The notes below the pieces were generated by a model. It searched no databases, was not told the origin of the DNA, and saw only the letters and a list, made by a program, of their open reading frames with translations. From Capitella teleta (taxonomy: Eukaryota; Annelida; Polychaeta; Capitellidae): a stretch of DNA of 64,000 nt. Positions 34,516 to 45,493 of the stretch are shown one piece after another (position 1 is the first letter of the stretch; every line of letters begins with the position of its first letter). The stretch covers positions 19,721 through 83,720 of the forward strand of contig KB303819.1 of the NCBI GenBank assembly GCA_000328365.1, written 5' to 3'. Both the position numbers and the translations under genes were made by a program.

Positions 34516-36094
34516 TCAAAGCACAATGTTAGCACTTCCGCATATTATGGTGAAGTCGTTTATCTCACACGCTTTGCCAGTCCTCGACAAACACAAGCCT
34601 AGCAGGACGTTTACAAGAGATTGTTTTGCTTCTTCCTGATCCGCAGAACTTAAATCCGCACATGTGGAACTCAGATAAAAGATATCTGAATAAAGTCTCA
34701 ATCCTGTAAAAAACTCCTCTGAAAGTACATGCATGACGTATATTTAATAATTGTTTCACCGAGCACATATCAATCTTTTTATTATTGGAGTTTTAATTGG
34801 TACACAGTGTCTTATACTATAGACTTTTTTGACTAAATAATTCAATAATGAATACTTCCAAGTAAAGAAGCAGGTAGTAAATTCAAAAACAAATTGATCG
34901 ATGAAGAATTTGAGCTTTCGCATTTTTCCTCTTCGCGTTTCGTTTTGGGCTGCTCAACATTGGCAGAGAAGCTTCAACTTCTTTGACATTGCCATATACA
35001 ACTTGACGAGCAATGTTTTGGCATATTACAAGCGCAGCATAACGAAAAAGAATGTAGTCCTGGGAAAGATTAGTACTGGATATTTTCGTTAGTAAATCGT
35101 CGTTACTGTGACAGTCAAAAAAAATGTCGTCAAATTGTCAACACACAATAATGATAATACAATCAGCTGATCATGTGATCATTCGCGTATTTAATGCATT
35201 CTTATGAATATTACCATACTTGCATAAGTTTTAATTTGCCTTAAATCGTGTTGGAATCTTCCATGATCCCGTTGTACTAGTTATTTATCCTTACATCAGT
35301 TTCGTTGCGATATCATTAAAGTTTCAAAGATTTTGTTTCGTTATTGATCGGATATGCATGATTTTCTTACCAAAGCAAGAAGGAGGAGTCCCTTCTGCGA
35401 GGTCTGAAGACCACGCGAATCCTGTTGAGGCGTTACATTCTTCGAATTGAGCAGGAATGATCTGGAGCAGATCATAACCAGCATTGCAACGGACAGCGCA
35501 ATACTGGAAGATCTCCAAACTGCTGTTCCAGTAACAAACCAATGCCCCATTTTCAGGAGCATCAAATCTATTCAGGATGCGACATGAGTTCCCTGCGAAG
35601 AAAAAAGAATATTTATTCAGATATCCATGCATGACTGGATATAATTATTCGGCACGTTTACACATGTAACAACCAAATGTGGTAAATAACAGGATACCTG
35701 GAGGGTGTAGTTTGGAGATCTGCCACTGTTGTTCATCCAATGCCCTTCTCAGTTCCTTCAATGCTGTGCCCATTTTCTGGTCAAGTAGATCAAGTTTTCT
35801 GGTCTGTTCTCTCAGTTGTGACTTGAGATGCGACACTTCGAGACCATTGGATTTGCAATTGTTGCTGTTCTTCTCCACCAGAAGCGTGGTCTGCTCCACT
35901 ACGCTCTGTTGGACCTCGAGTTCTTTGGTCTGTTGTCTCAATTCTGACTGCAGTCGCGATGTCTGCAGCACAGCAGAGTGGGCATCTGTGCAACATCTTC
36001 GCTCCTCTTCCGGAGTCAGCGGACTTTCCTTCCACGTTGCTTGGCATTGTGCGCCAGTCGCCAAAACAACGAGCATAAAAGCTAAAGATTCCAT
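34516..36094 (-). CDS. Secreted coiled-coil protein with sushi-like module
   Basis: Three exons join in phase 1: 36094-35698, 35592-35371 and 34718-34516, giving 273 residues. Exon 1 encodes a signal peptide (MESLAFMLVVLATGAQCQA) and a long coiled coil (about residues 45-125, repeated LQSELRQQTKELEVQQ-like heptads). It is clearly homologous to exon 1 of the gene at 3026, including sequence before the ATG. Exon 2 encodes a sushi/CCP-like module: CRILNRFDAPENGALVCYW, CAVRCNAGYDLL, EECNASTGFAW and a final C. Exon 3 encodes an unrecognised C-terminal part with STCADLSSADQEEAKQSL and CEINDFTIICG. A GTAAGA donor follows the stop, so another transcript form is possible. A role in extracellular recognition is inferred from domain type only. 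Confidence 0.78.
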
Positions 36095-36199
36095 GTTTCT
36101 GTGCTTTGCAAGAAATTCGTCACAAGCGTCGTTAAGGTGTTTATATTCACACAACCAGGAAGTAAACCAACAAAAACCAGTTCTCCATGTTACCAATAG

Positions 36200-39180
36200 T
36201 AAGCAGTGGTAAACAACTTAAACAAGTTTTCATCATTGCACGAGGAACGTCAACAAAAGCTAATTAAATAACAAACCCGAAACCAAAATTAATAATCATG
36301 CCTAGGCCGTAAACATTAAAATTTACGCTGACAGTTATTTAATTTAAAGAAGGTAAGTACATGTACCATGACGATGAGGCAATATTACGAGGTATTCGCT
36401 CAAATAGTAAGCTCCCCTGCCGGATCTGATGCACAACCGCGTGATGAGTCAGTCTTTCAACGAAAACAAAATCGATGAGAGATGAAAACGAAAAAGAAAA
36501 AAAGCCGAAGCCTTACGTATAGAATTTTTAGGGTGAATTTCAAGGAGGACAGTAAGTAGTCTAGAGAAGAAAAATATATATATATATAAAAGTTGCGAAA
36601 TGATGCAGAAATTGCCAAGTGTCGCCCTAAACTGACAAATATGATGAAATTTTCCATTTCCTTCAAGAAATAGAAAGTGCACGCTTTACTTTACTAAGAA
36701 AAACTTTAAAAATAAAAACATTCGAAATAATAAGCAATTTATGCAAGTAATTGCATTAATTACTACCGTGACCTTGAAATTTGATGTAATGGACTAGAAC
36801 TCCGGATTAAGTCAGACCAATATGCTAGCAATGTACTGTGTCAATTCCAATGCCACAGATTGCATAACAACTGCGATATCGGCCTTGAGTATATCGTAAT
36901 TACTATTATGCAAGATTACGCAAGAACGGTGCAAGATACCTTTGTTTTGTTGTACATCTCGTTGCACCGATTCGTTTGATGTCAATTACAAAGTTATAGC
37001 TCGTATAATGAATGAACTAGGGCTGATCCCGTTTGAAACTGTAGAAATTCACTGTGGCATTGACCTTTGACCTTTGACCTCAAAATTTCAACGGGAAATA
37101 GTAAAGTTTAGTAAAAACAAATGCATTTTGCCATGTGCCTTGTGCATTTCGCGCTTTTATTAATTAACATCGAAGAAGTGAAGGTCGAACACGGTCCACA
37201 AACATAACGTACCTTATCTAAGAATACTTGTCTATTTGTCAGAATCATAACATTAGTCTCACAAATCACAACGCACATAATCTCTGTGGTGAAATGGCTC
37301 AGTGTCGCCTAAAATGGTTATCGCCTGAACACTGACAACTATATATAAGGATCTGTTTTCTTCAAATATTCAGAAATGACAAGAAAATTTAACAATAAAA
37401 ATATGTTAAAATGGAAAAAAAAAATGATTGAGATCAGATACGCAATCCTGCGTGTGACTTTTCCGCTGGACAAAGATCTTCACATCAAGACGCTGAAAAG
37501 GCAAAGTTGGTAAATTCGAGCAATTATACTCCCAAATTATTGAAAACAAAATATGGTAACGTGCAGCACATTTATAACTTTAGTGTTTCAATAGTTTGTA
37601 TGTCTAAGTGCTCCTGTCAATGCAAAATAATTTCCCACAAAGTATATTAGACCATCTTAGTCACATTCGACGCACAGAAAACGGAGTATATTCACAGCGT
37701 ACCTCAAGCACGGTGTGTTTCAAGTACAATGTATAATGCAATTGCGTTTATGCAATAATGCTGTTCTGCTAGCTCGTGTACGTACAGGTTCGTTAATGTG
37801 TATTAATTTAAAACCGTACGTACATTAATAATTTCCTGATCGTTTTTATTCTCGCACACTGCACTTGATGTTAATATACTTATGACATCATATAGTTCGG
37901 CCGGTCAATTATAATTATTCTTGCATAGCTTGTGCATACGTGCAAGCGGTGGTATCGATCTGATTCATAAAAAAATCGGTGTGTACATGTTATAATTATG
38001 CATTCATTTCAATTTGAATTGTGCACCATGCAATACGTATAATTAACAGAGAAGCACAATTATAAAAAAGGTATTATTTTTCAGCAATGTATATCGGTAC
38101 GTGCATAATAAATTAAAGGATTTTTCCATCAAAGCGAGAGCCCAGATTTTCTGAGCGAATTAAAAATATAATTATCATATACAGCAAAACTTGTATTATT
38201 CTAAAGGGCAGATATGCGTTATGTATGACATATTCAAATTAAATCCAATACTCATCATATCCATCGATTGGAAGCCGACATGGGGCCATTTTTTCCTCCA
38301 TTTTTAATGTTTAAGACGGAATAATATTAATAATAATAAATACGCGAAAATGGTGTGCGTTTAAAGGAGGTCGAGAATACGTCGATGGGCGGCGATTCTT
38401 CCGCTGGAGGCTCCCGCATGGCAGCAGGCTCCGTCGGAGCCCGGTAGCTAACAACTCCCGACGACACACTATAACAAAGAGATATATAGAATTTGAAGAA
38501 AAAAAAAGCAAAAAAAAAGAAAAGAAATTGATCATGTTTTGATTATCAAAACCTGCAACTGTATTGTCACGTTGGTTATGCTATACTTCTTCGTATGTAG
38601 AGAGAGCACACTCTTATGCAATGCTAAGCAAACTGTAGGCACGGTTTCGATCTGGAGTTGCCTCTCATTCAATACCTTTCTCGTTCATCCGGTCATTGCA
38701 TTGTAAATGGCCTCGAGATACTGTTGTATACATGCGTTACCTCATAGCCGGCAGCACCGGTTTGTCTTTTAATTTGCGCAGAACGAGAGAGGCTGTCAAT
38801 CAATCTTACCACTTTATATTTATAAGGGTATAGAAATATAAAGGAGTGATTATAGAGAGCTCATAGAGGTCACGTGATCGGCCAGAATTTAAGTCAGATT
38901 TAAGGGGACGAATTGACAATTGGCAATGAAAACGTGACATGATGGTGCTTAATTTATGCTATAAATAGCCTATAATAGTTTCCTTAAATTCAAAGCTAAT
39001 GCAAATGGGCGCTTCAACATTGCAGAGCTAGTCATTCTAGTACTTCTATGTTTAAGGGTTTCTTGAGCTTTATACAATTCTCTTTATTCGTCATATTTCG
39101 TGGTAATCAGTAAGTTAATTACCCTAATTTAGATCGGTGGCTCCCCAATATCTGCTTCGTTTCTTTATCCCGACTCCGAT
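36200..39180. other. Gene-poor stretch with a triple DR1 site
   Basis: I found no supported exon in this 3 kb. It is AT-rich with short simple repeats. A perfect triple nuclear-receptor half-site array lies at 37,061-37,080 (listed separately). Around 38,370-38,460 a short GC-richer patch (GGCGATTCTTCCGCTGGAGG) stands out but shows no coding pattern. Confidence 0.5.
37061..37080 (-). promoter_or_regulatory. Triple DR1 nuclear-receptor half-site array
   Basis: The sequence TGACCTTTGACCTTTGACCT reads on the minus strand as three perfect AGGTCA half-sites, each separated by one A. Two adjacent half-sites with spacing one are the DR1 element bound by RXR, HNF4 and COUP-type receptors. Function is not shown; no gene start was found close by. 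A further two-half-site DR1 lies at 50,816-50,828. Confidence 0.5.
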
Positions 39181-39249
39181 TGACTCCGATTGTCAACCCC
39201 TCACCCTCCCACCATACACTCGATATATCTGTCCTTTATCCATTTGCCC

Positions 39250-40316
39250 GAAATGTGTGCCGTTAATTACTCTAATTATCTAATTATTTATTTAAATTGT
39301 TCTGCACAAATAAACTTTCACTCAACGCCACAAAAACAAACTCAATCACATTCCACACACCACAGAGAAAAATCACACCTCCAGACCTATACATTAATTC
39401 ACACAAAATACAAAACGTTGATCACACGAACTTCCTCGGCATCATCATTGACAAACACCTTTCATTCAAACCTCACATAAACAAAGTCAACACAAAAATA
39501 TCACAAATCACAGGCATCCTCAATAGACTCAAGCACCAATTTCTACAACACATCCTCCTAACAATTTATCAATCTCTCATCATCCCACACATCACATACG
39601 CGCTCTCACCTGGTCAAAAAGTCACCACATACACACATTATTAAAACAACAAAAGAAATCAATCAGAACAATCACAAAATCCAAATATAACGCACACACA
39701 GAACCTCTATTCAAACAAACAAATCTTCTTAAAATTGAGGATCTGCGAAAGCTCCTTGAATCAAAATTCTATTATAAGTGGAAGAGTGGAGTACTTCCGA
39801 ATTATTTCAGCATTTTTATCAGTGCTGGACGAGGAGATGATCGGTTGCGGGTCCCGTTGCATCGACACCAATTCTTCCAACTGGGTCTCCGCTATTCAAT
39901 TACCAACACCGTCAACCCATTCCCACGCCATCTTCTCTCATATTCATCAACTCATTCAATAACCTCATTTTCAAAAAGAATCAAATCTCATTTCATCAAT
40001 CAATATTCATATCGATGTTTAATAGAAAACTGCTATGTCTGCAATAACTAAAATTAATATCCTATCAATAGTTCTCTCTCCCTCTCATGCTCGTCTCATA
40101 TCATTATCATCATGAATATCGTTATCATTTCATCATCCCCCGGGGTGGCCAGCGCGAAAACGGACACTTGTTGTGCCTTAGCCTGGTTTCCCTGCATCAT
40201 CATACTATCATCATCATCATTACTACCATTAGTCTGCACCCGGAAGAAAAAAAATTTGTCTCCCCGTTTAATTCACATTGATGTATGTTGTTAAATAAAT
40301 GATTTCTCTCTCTCTT
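39250..40316 (+). mobile_element. LINE 3' fragment with CT-repeat tail
   Basis: The plus strand encodes the end of a reverse transcriptase and the following region: KLSLNATKTN, then FLGIIIDKHLSFKPHIN, then LQHILLTIYQSLIIPHITYA. This is the order seen after the catalytic domain of Jockey-type LINEs. The frame shifts after about 39,640, but related sequence continues. The 3' UTR holds ATCATC repeats and ends in AAATAAATGATTTC plus a CT tail, the same end as at 21,847-22,040. Confidence 0.85.
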
Positions 40317-40451
40317 ATTCACCCCAAACAATTTGCAACAGAAAGTATTTCAATATGGCTGAATTATGGTTATCGTTCAATTCTGGTTGTTCTTGAATCA
40401 ATTAGTTGGTTGTGGTTTCCTCTTGTTCCACTTAACGTTGAGATTACTCTT

Positions 40452-40948
40452 TCAAAGAGGACTCTGATTGTTTAGAAATAGTAACGGATGATTGAGGATG
40501 CATTCCAAAAGACAATTTTACCTTTTGACTGACATATATTTAGACAATATACGCTTGCTGTGGACTAATACCTAGATACATCGAATTTGAGAGGTTTAAA
40601 ATATCGCTTTCTTCTCGTTTTCGATTTCAGACTGTGGTGACGCGAAAAAAGTAATTCTTTTATTGTTAACAATGGGAGCCGTCGAGTTAGCAGATCTCTC
40701 ATTAGTTCTCATAAAAGAAATCATGCACTCATCTCGTTGCAACCTATTTGCCTGAGTAAGAAAGTCGTATTTCAATTTGTCTTGAACAGCATTCACAGTT
40801 GACCAAATTATTCAAGAATAATCTCTCACCACCTAAGCCTACAAGTGTGCCTGAAATATCCGGTTACATTAATGGAATTACTCACCACCCACAAAAGTTC
40901 ATAGAATGGATCTAAAAAGGTTCCAAAACGAACAGAGGTCCTCTTTAA
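40452..40948. mobile_element. TTAA-type MITE family 2, copy A
   Basis: The ends TTCAAAGAGGACTCTGATT and GAGGTCCTCTTTAAA are inverted repeats. The interior shares long ordered blocks with 57,545-57,952, for example GAATTTGAGAGGTTTAAAAT, ATCGCTTTCTTCTCG, TTAACAATGGGAGCC and GATCTAAAAAGGTTCCAAAA. The left TTAA is mutated. It is non-coding. Confidence 0.8.
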
Positions 40949-40949
40949 A

Positions 40950-43900
40950 GCAATCCTGGATGTGCGTTCATTGGATTTGGCGATCCTGTTTCTCTGCCGT
41001 CACTCTTGGTCGTCCAGTACAGAGCCAGTTTCAACAATACGCTGGGATAGGCAAGGAATGGTTGATACATTACACCCCATTTGGCAGGCAAAGGCTGCAA
41101 GTTTTATTCCTGAATTCAGAATATTTTCTGGATAGCTCTATTTGAAGCGCTGTTAGCCGTTTAATAACGAAGTTTTCTATTTGTCTACTGCTCACGTGAG
41201 TACTCAAAATGAAGGTTATATTTCAATAGGAATTCAAATTGAATTGTTGATTGAATTGATTGAATTGATAATGAACTTATTTAAGGGATTTTGGGATTGT
41301 CTGAACATGATAAGTTGATAACTGATTTTTGAGCGCGCAAGGCAGGAGGTTGCCGGATCATAAGTATAATATAAATATAATATAAATTATGCTATACTCG
41401 TATAGCATAGTCAAAAGACGGTAAAAAAATGAAAACAGCGCACCCAGAATGCCCTCAGACCGCAAGTAGCAGCTCTCCCGACGTGGCCTTTCTGCACGCC
41501 CTATTTATGACGATGGAGGGTTAGTCATTGCAACCCTTTTCAATGCCCCTTATAATACCTTGAATGGCAGAAGCACGTGCAGAGCTTTCAGCTCTGCATG
41601 CTGCTGGAGTTTCCGTATAGACATTATTTTGTTGTGTCTGACGATCGACCAAGAAAAAATATTCCACATTTCATGGAGCCAATTCCAATGAATATGTGTC
41701 CGCCCAAAATTGGGCATGGGATCCATGAACCAGAGTGCAACTCTTTGTTCGGTGCGAACTTAAACGATCTCCACCCTGATTTCGGCCATTCTGAAGGCGA
41801 TAAAATTCAGCTGGCAAGTACCTGAATATTTTTTCTAACCACCATTAATACACGTTTAAATTACCCATGCTGCAGTATGAACTCCACATTTGGTAGTGAA
41901 ATAATCTGTACATTAAGTAAGTGAAGCGATTATTAAGCTACGAAGAGAGTGGAAAGTTCCACTTGTTGCTGATCCAGCAAACCAATCCAGTTTATAGGGT
42001 AATATTATTTCCTGTCCAACTCCAACGGACGCAGGGCACAGCAAGGATGAGGCCAATCATGGTTTATACACAGCTTCATTGATGGAGCTCCACACTCAGG
42101 ATTGCTTGATCAGAAAAAAAGGTATGACCATCGCTTCAAGGCAGAATCACTGTCCACTTTTCATTTGTTATGTAACAGATGGTCATCTGTCCATGTGGTC
42201 ATGTTTATACAGGTCTGAGGACGCCATTAGTATACATGGAAATCCAGATGCACTTCATGTTGGGTGTGTGGTGCTACTGTGTTATATCTGTTCGCATTGC
42301 AGTATTATTGGAAATGAGGGAGATCACTATGAGAATCGTTTTGTACTGTGGCTTTTGCTCCAGGCCATAATGTGACTTGGGCAATAGTACTCAATATCCA
42401 ATAAAATAATATACATAGTAATTATAATCAAAAGAACAGAAAACGCATGTGCATGAGTTGCCAGCCTGAATGCGGTCATATGAAACCATACATTTTTCGT
42501 TTCAATAGCCAAAAGCAGTTTCAAAAGCTGTATTCAATCAGAATTGAAATTTGGGATAAACAGGTCAATTTTGAACAATAACCAGGAGTGAAAAGTTTGG
42601 AACCAAAGTTAGACATTTGGATTCTCTGACTGTAGACGATTCGTTTGCCAACTCGGTATCCAATGCGATATCGGTATCCACCTTTCACAACAGCGTTCCA
42701 AAATGATCCAGGGTCCCTTAAAAATCACGAGAGTTTGGCATCAGATTCGGAAGAGGTCATCCTTAGCAATCTCCCGATACCTTAAATGCGAGCTTTCCTA
42801 AATATATATGATTTTATGGACTTATTTCTCCAACCATTGACGTGGGTACCTTGCTTTTGGATTTCAGTATATATCAAACGAGCATTAGAGCAGGACGCAG
42901 TCATTATTGATGCTTAATCTAGATCAACAGATCATGCAATGCACGATTGAAGTGGATCCGATGAGACTGACTGCTGTCCACACGCAAGACACCACTCAAT
43001 AGTGCAGAGTGGGTATTCGTCTTAACACCTGGGAGTTATATATGTGTCAGAGAAGAAGGAAAAAAATAAATGAATAAAACAAAGAGGAAAATAGAAGAAG
43101 ATAATAGAGAAGATTATGAAATATTCACTAACCACAATTACACAGTTCGTAGTAAACGAATCCTCCACACGCAACATGTAGAGGACACGGTGGCGCAAAT
43201 TAAAATCTGGATTGATGTGTTGAAATCCAATTCTCTGATAGTCAGAAAAGACTCAGTTAAGACATTTAAAGGCTGAGTATTATTAAAATGTGAAGGTCAT
43301 GCAATGCATATAAATATAAATAAATATTTATATGTATTTAGATAAGGACTCCTTTGTGGTTTCTGACAATCGAATAAATTTGCGCGTATTTCGCGAAACT
43401 TGCGCGCGCTTTTTCCGGGAAAATATGCAGGGAAGCCCATGGCAATTACGTAATACACGTACTAGTATATTAGTACTATTATATATTATTATATATATTA
43501 TATTATATATTATTATATATATTATATTATATATTATTATATATATTATATTAGTATATTAGTATATTAGTAGGTTTTTCATCTGAATTCAACGTACACA
43601 CCACACACATTAAAATTACACAGGGGAGTCACGATCCTCTCAGTTTAAAACAGTAAATTTTCAAACATAAAAATGTATCGCTGTATTTTCCGATGAAATT
43701 CTTCGTTAGATCCACAATTCCAGCTACATGTAGTTGAAATAATATTACGAGTATTTTAATGGAACAATTTCAATTAAATAATAATGATTTCAGGCGCGAG
43801 GCTTCTTTGTTGCATATCGATGTGAACGAAAGAAAGTTACCTTATTCTCCCCAAAACAGTCATAACATGATTCGAGTCTGAAAACTAGCGAAAAGGTCAT
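40950..43900. other. Gene-poor stretch, no gene supported
   Basis: Several open frames of 60-100 codons occur (for example 41,577-41,825 and 42,079-42,375), but none has recognisable motifs or splice support. A 9-bp perfect hairpin with a 4-base loop (TATGCTATA CTCG TATAGCATA) lies at about 41,387-41,408. An AT repeat lies at 43,478-43,570. Confidence 0.5.
43478..43572. repeat. TATTATATATTATAT-type tandem repeat
   Basis: AT-only tandem repeat with a unit of about 24-26 bases, around three copies plus a TAGTATAT tail. Confidence 0.85.
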
Positions 43901-44039
43901 TCGTTGCAGAATTGATTGCTCTTCGGTGCGGATGAACAAACGCTTTTTTATAAACATAAAATCATTTGCGCACGATCAACATATTATGTTTGTCGGTGCA
44001 TCTTTTACGCCTGCACGTGTCTGAATCCATTACTCACTT

Positions 44040-44880
44040 CTGTGAATTGCAACATTATTCTATTGACATATAACCAAGTGATATGATGTTCACGATGCGT
44101 GAATAAAAATAAAATTCCTAGTACTGTGAATATACCACAAATAGCACTACAATCTGCACCAGAGAACAAGAGATGTCTCCCATTATCCATGTTCTGTGCC
44201 AGGTTAACAAGTTGCTGCCAAACATACCAGAAACCTCAAGCATGAATAATCCCTTAATTGTCAAAAAACATTACTTTGATAAAAGAAAAAGAAAAATCAA
44301 TCACCCCCAGGGGGAAAAAAAAAACAAAATAGACCATTTGGCTGTGTTTTCAAATATTCCAAGTGGGGGTACACACAACTTTCTACGATCTAAAGTCTTG
44401 ACTGGTCGTTACTAAGGTTCAACTGTAGCAAAGTTCGATGAATATTATTAGCCTTCACGTTTTTGTTTCTTCTTCACATTTAAATCACATTTTCACGTAT
44501 TAATATTTGATTGAACATATTAATCTGTTCATCGTGCTGATATAGATAAACCGTGCCAATATAGGTTGTTATCAGAACAGTTGCATCTATACCACACAAG
44601 CCTACCGTTCCGATAAAAGGATCAAAAGTAGGATAAAAGTTAATTATTAAAGGCAATGAATCGCAACACTTACCTATAATGTCATATAATATACCGTAGA
44701 TGGTTGCTATGCTAATCCTGTTGCCATGGAGATAAGGTCGTCCGAATGAGTGCACTTGCAGGCCAGGATACGAGGAAATAAGCCCGAATCCTGGCCAGCG
44801 AGGCCTGATTCGGAAACGACAATTCAAGTAGCGTTTGTATTCCAGTCGATCTAAATCTGAACCGAAGAAGTGAAATTCAG
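44040..44880 (-). CDS. Possible exons of a membrane protein, unrecognised
   Basis: Three open stretches on the minus strand have plausible splice borders. About 44,862-44,700 starts after TTCGGTTCAG and encodes LDRLEYKRYLNCRFRIRPRW and SFGRPYLHGNRISIATIYG. About 44,610-44,480 encodes a hydrophobic stretch LCGIDATVLITTYIGTVYLY, then a stop. About 44,150-44,040 lies between GTGCAG and GTGAGT and encodes ICGIFTVLGILFLFTH. The last two have a similar shape (Cys-Gly, membrane segment, then a His/Glu-rich stretch), as if duplicated. Phases do not all fit and no start was found, so this is a candidate locus, not a gene model. Confidence 0.3.
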
Positions 44881-45219
44881 AGAGAGAGAGAGATCAAGGG
44901 ATGTCACCAGTAGACAGACACACCCTTTAAATCAGGCTCAGGGTGGCTCATACATGGTACAATTAAGTATATGAAGAAATTACGATTGAAATTTATCAAA
45001 CGAAAACCACTCACCATTGCCGGCACACGGAGTGATGTAGTCAGCGTTTCACGGAGTCTGTATTTATGGTGCATTTACGCATGCGTGCATGTATGGGAAC
45101 TTCCGCTCAAGACGGCAAAATCTTTTGTTGTCTTGAATCGGAGAAGAAAAATCGTTAAAAAAGCAGTGAAATGTGGATTAAAGAATGTAAAATCGATATT
45201 CTTTTCAGACTGACTTCAG

Positions 45220-45458
45220 GAGTTTTGAAAGTATGTAGATTCTCTTCAATTTTAGGTGACACGGTCTTGCATTCAAAGTATTTCAAAATCTGACAAACAT
45301 TACGGCCAGTTCAAGACCCTCCAAATCAATGCTTCTTAGTTCAAGGCGACGCCACAATTATAGTGCTCTCCTTGACACTATTCCTGTATAAATATTCAAT
45401 TCTGAGTTGTCTCAGACCTTGTTGAAATACTTCCTTACAGATACATGTTGATATTAGC

Positions 45459-45493
<35 letters not shown>

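Noticed and set aside
41577-41825. Open frame of 82 codons on the plus strand
   Set aside because: No motif, no splice context and composition like its surroundings; likely chance.
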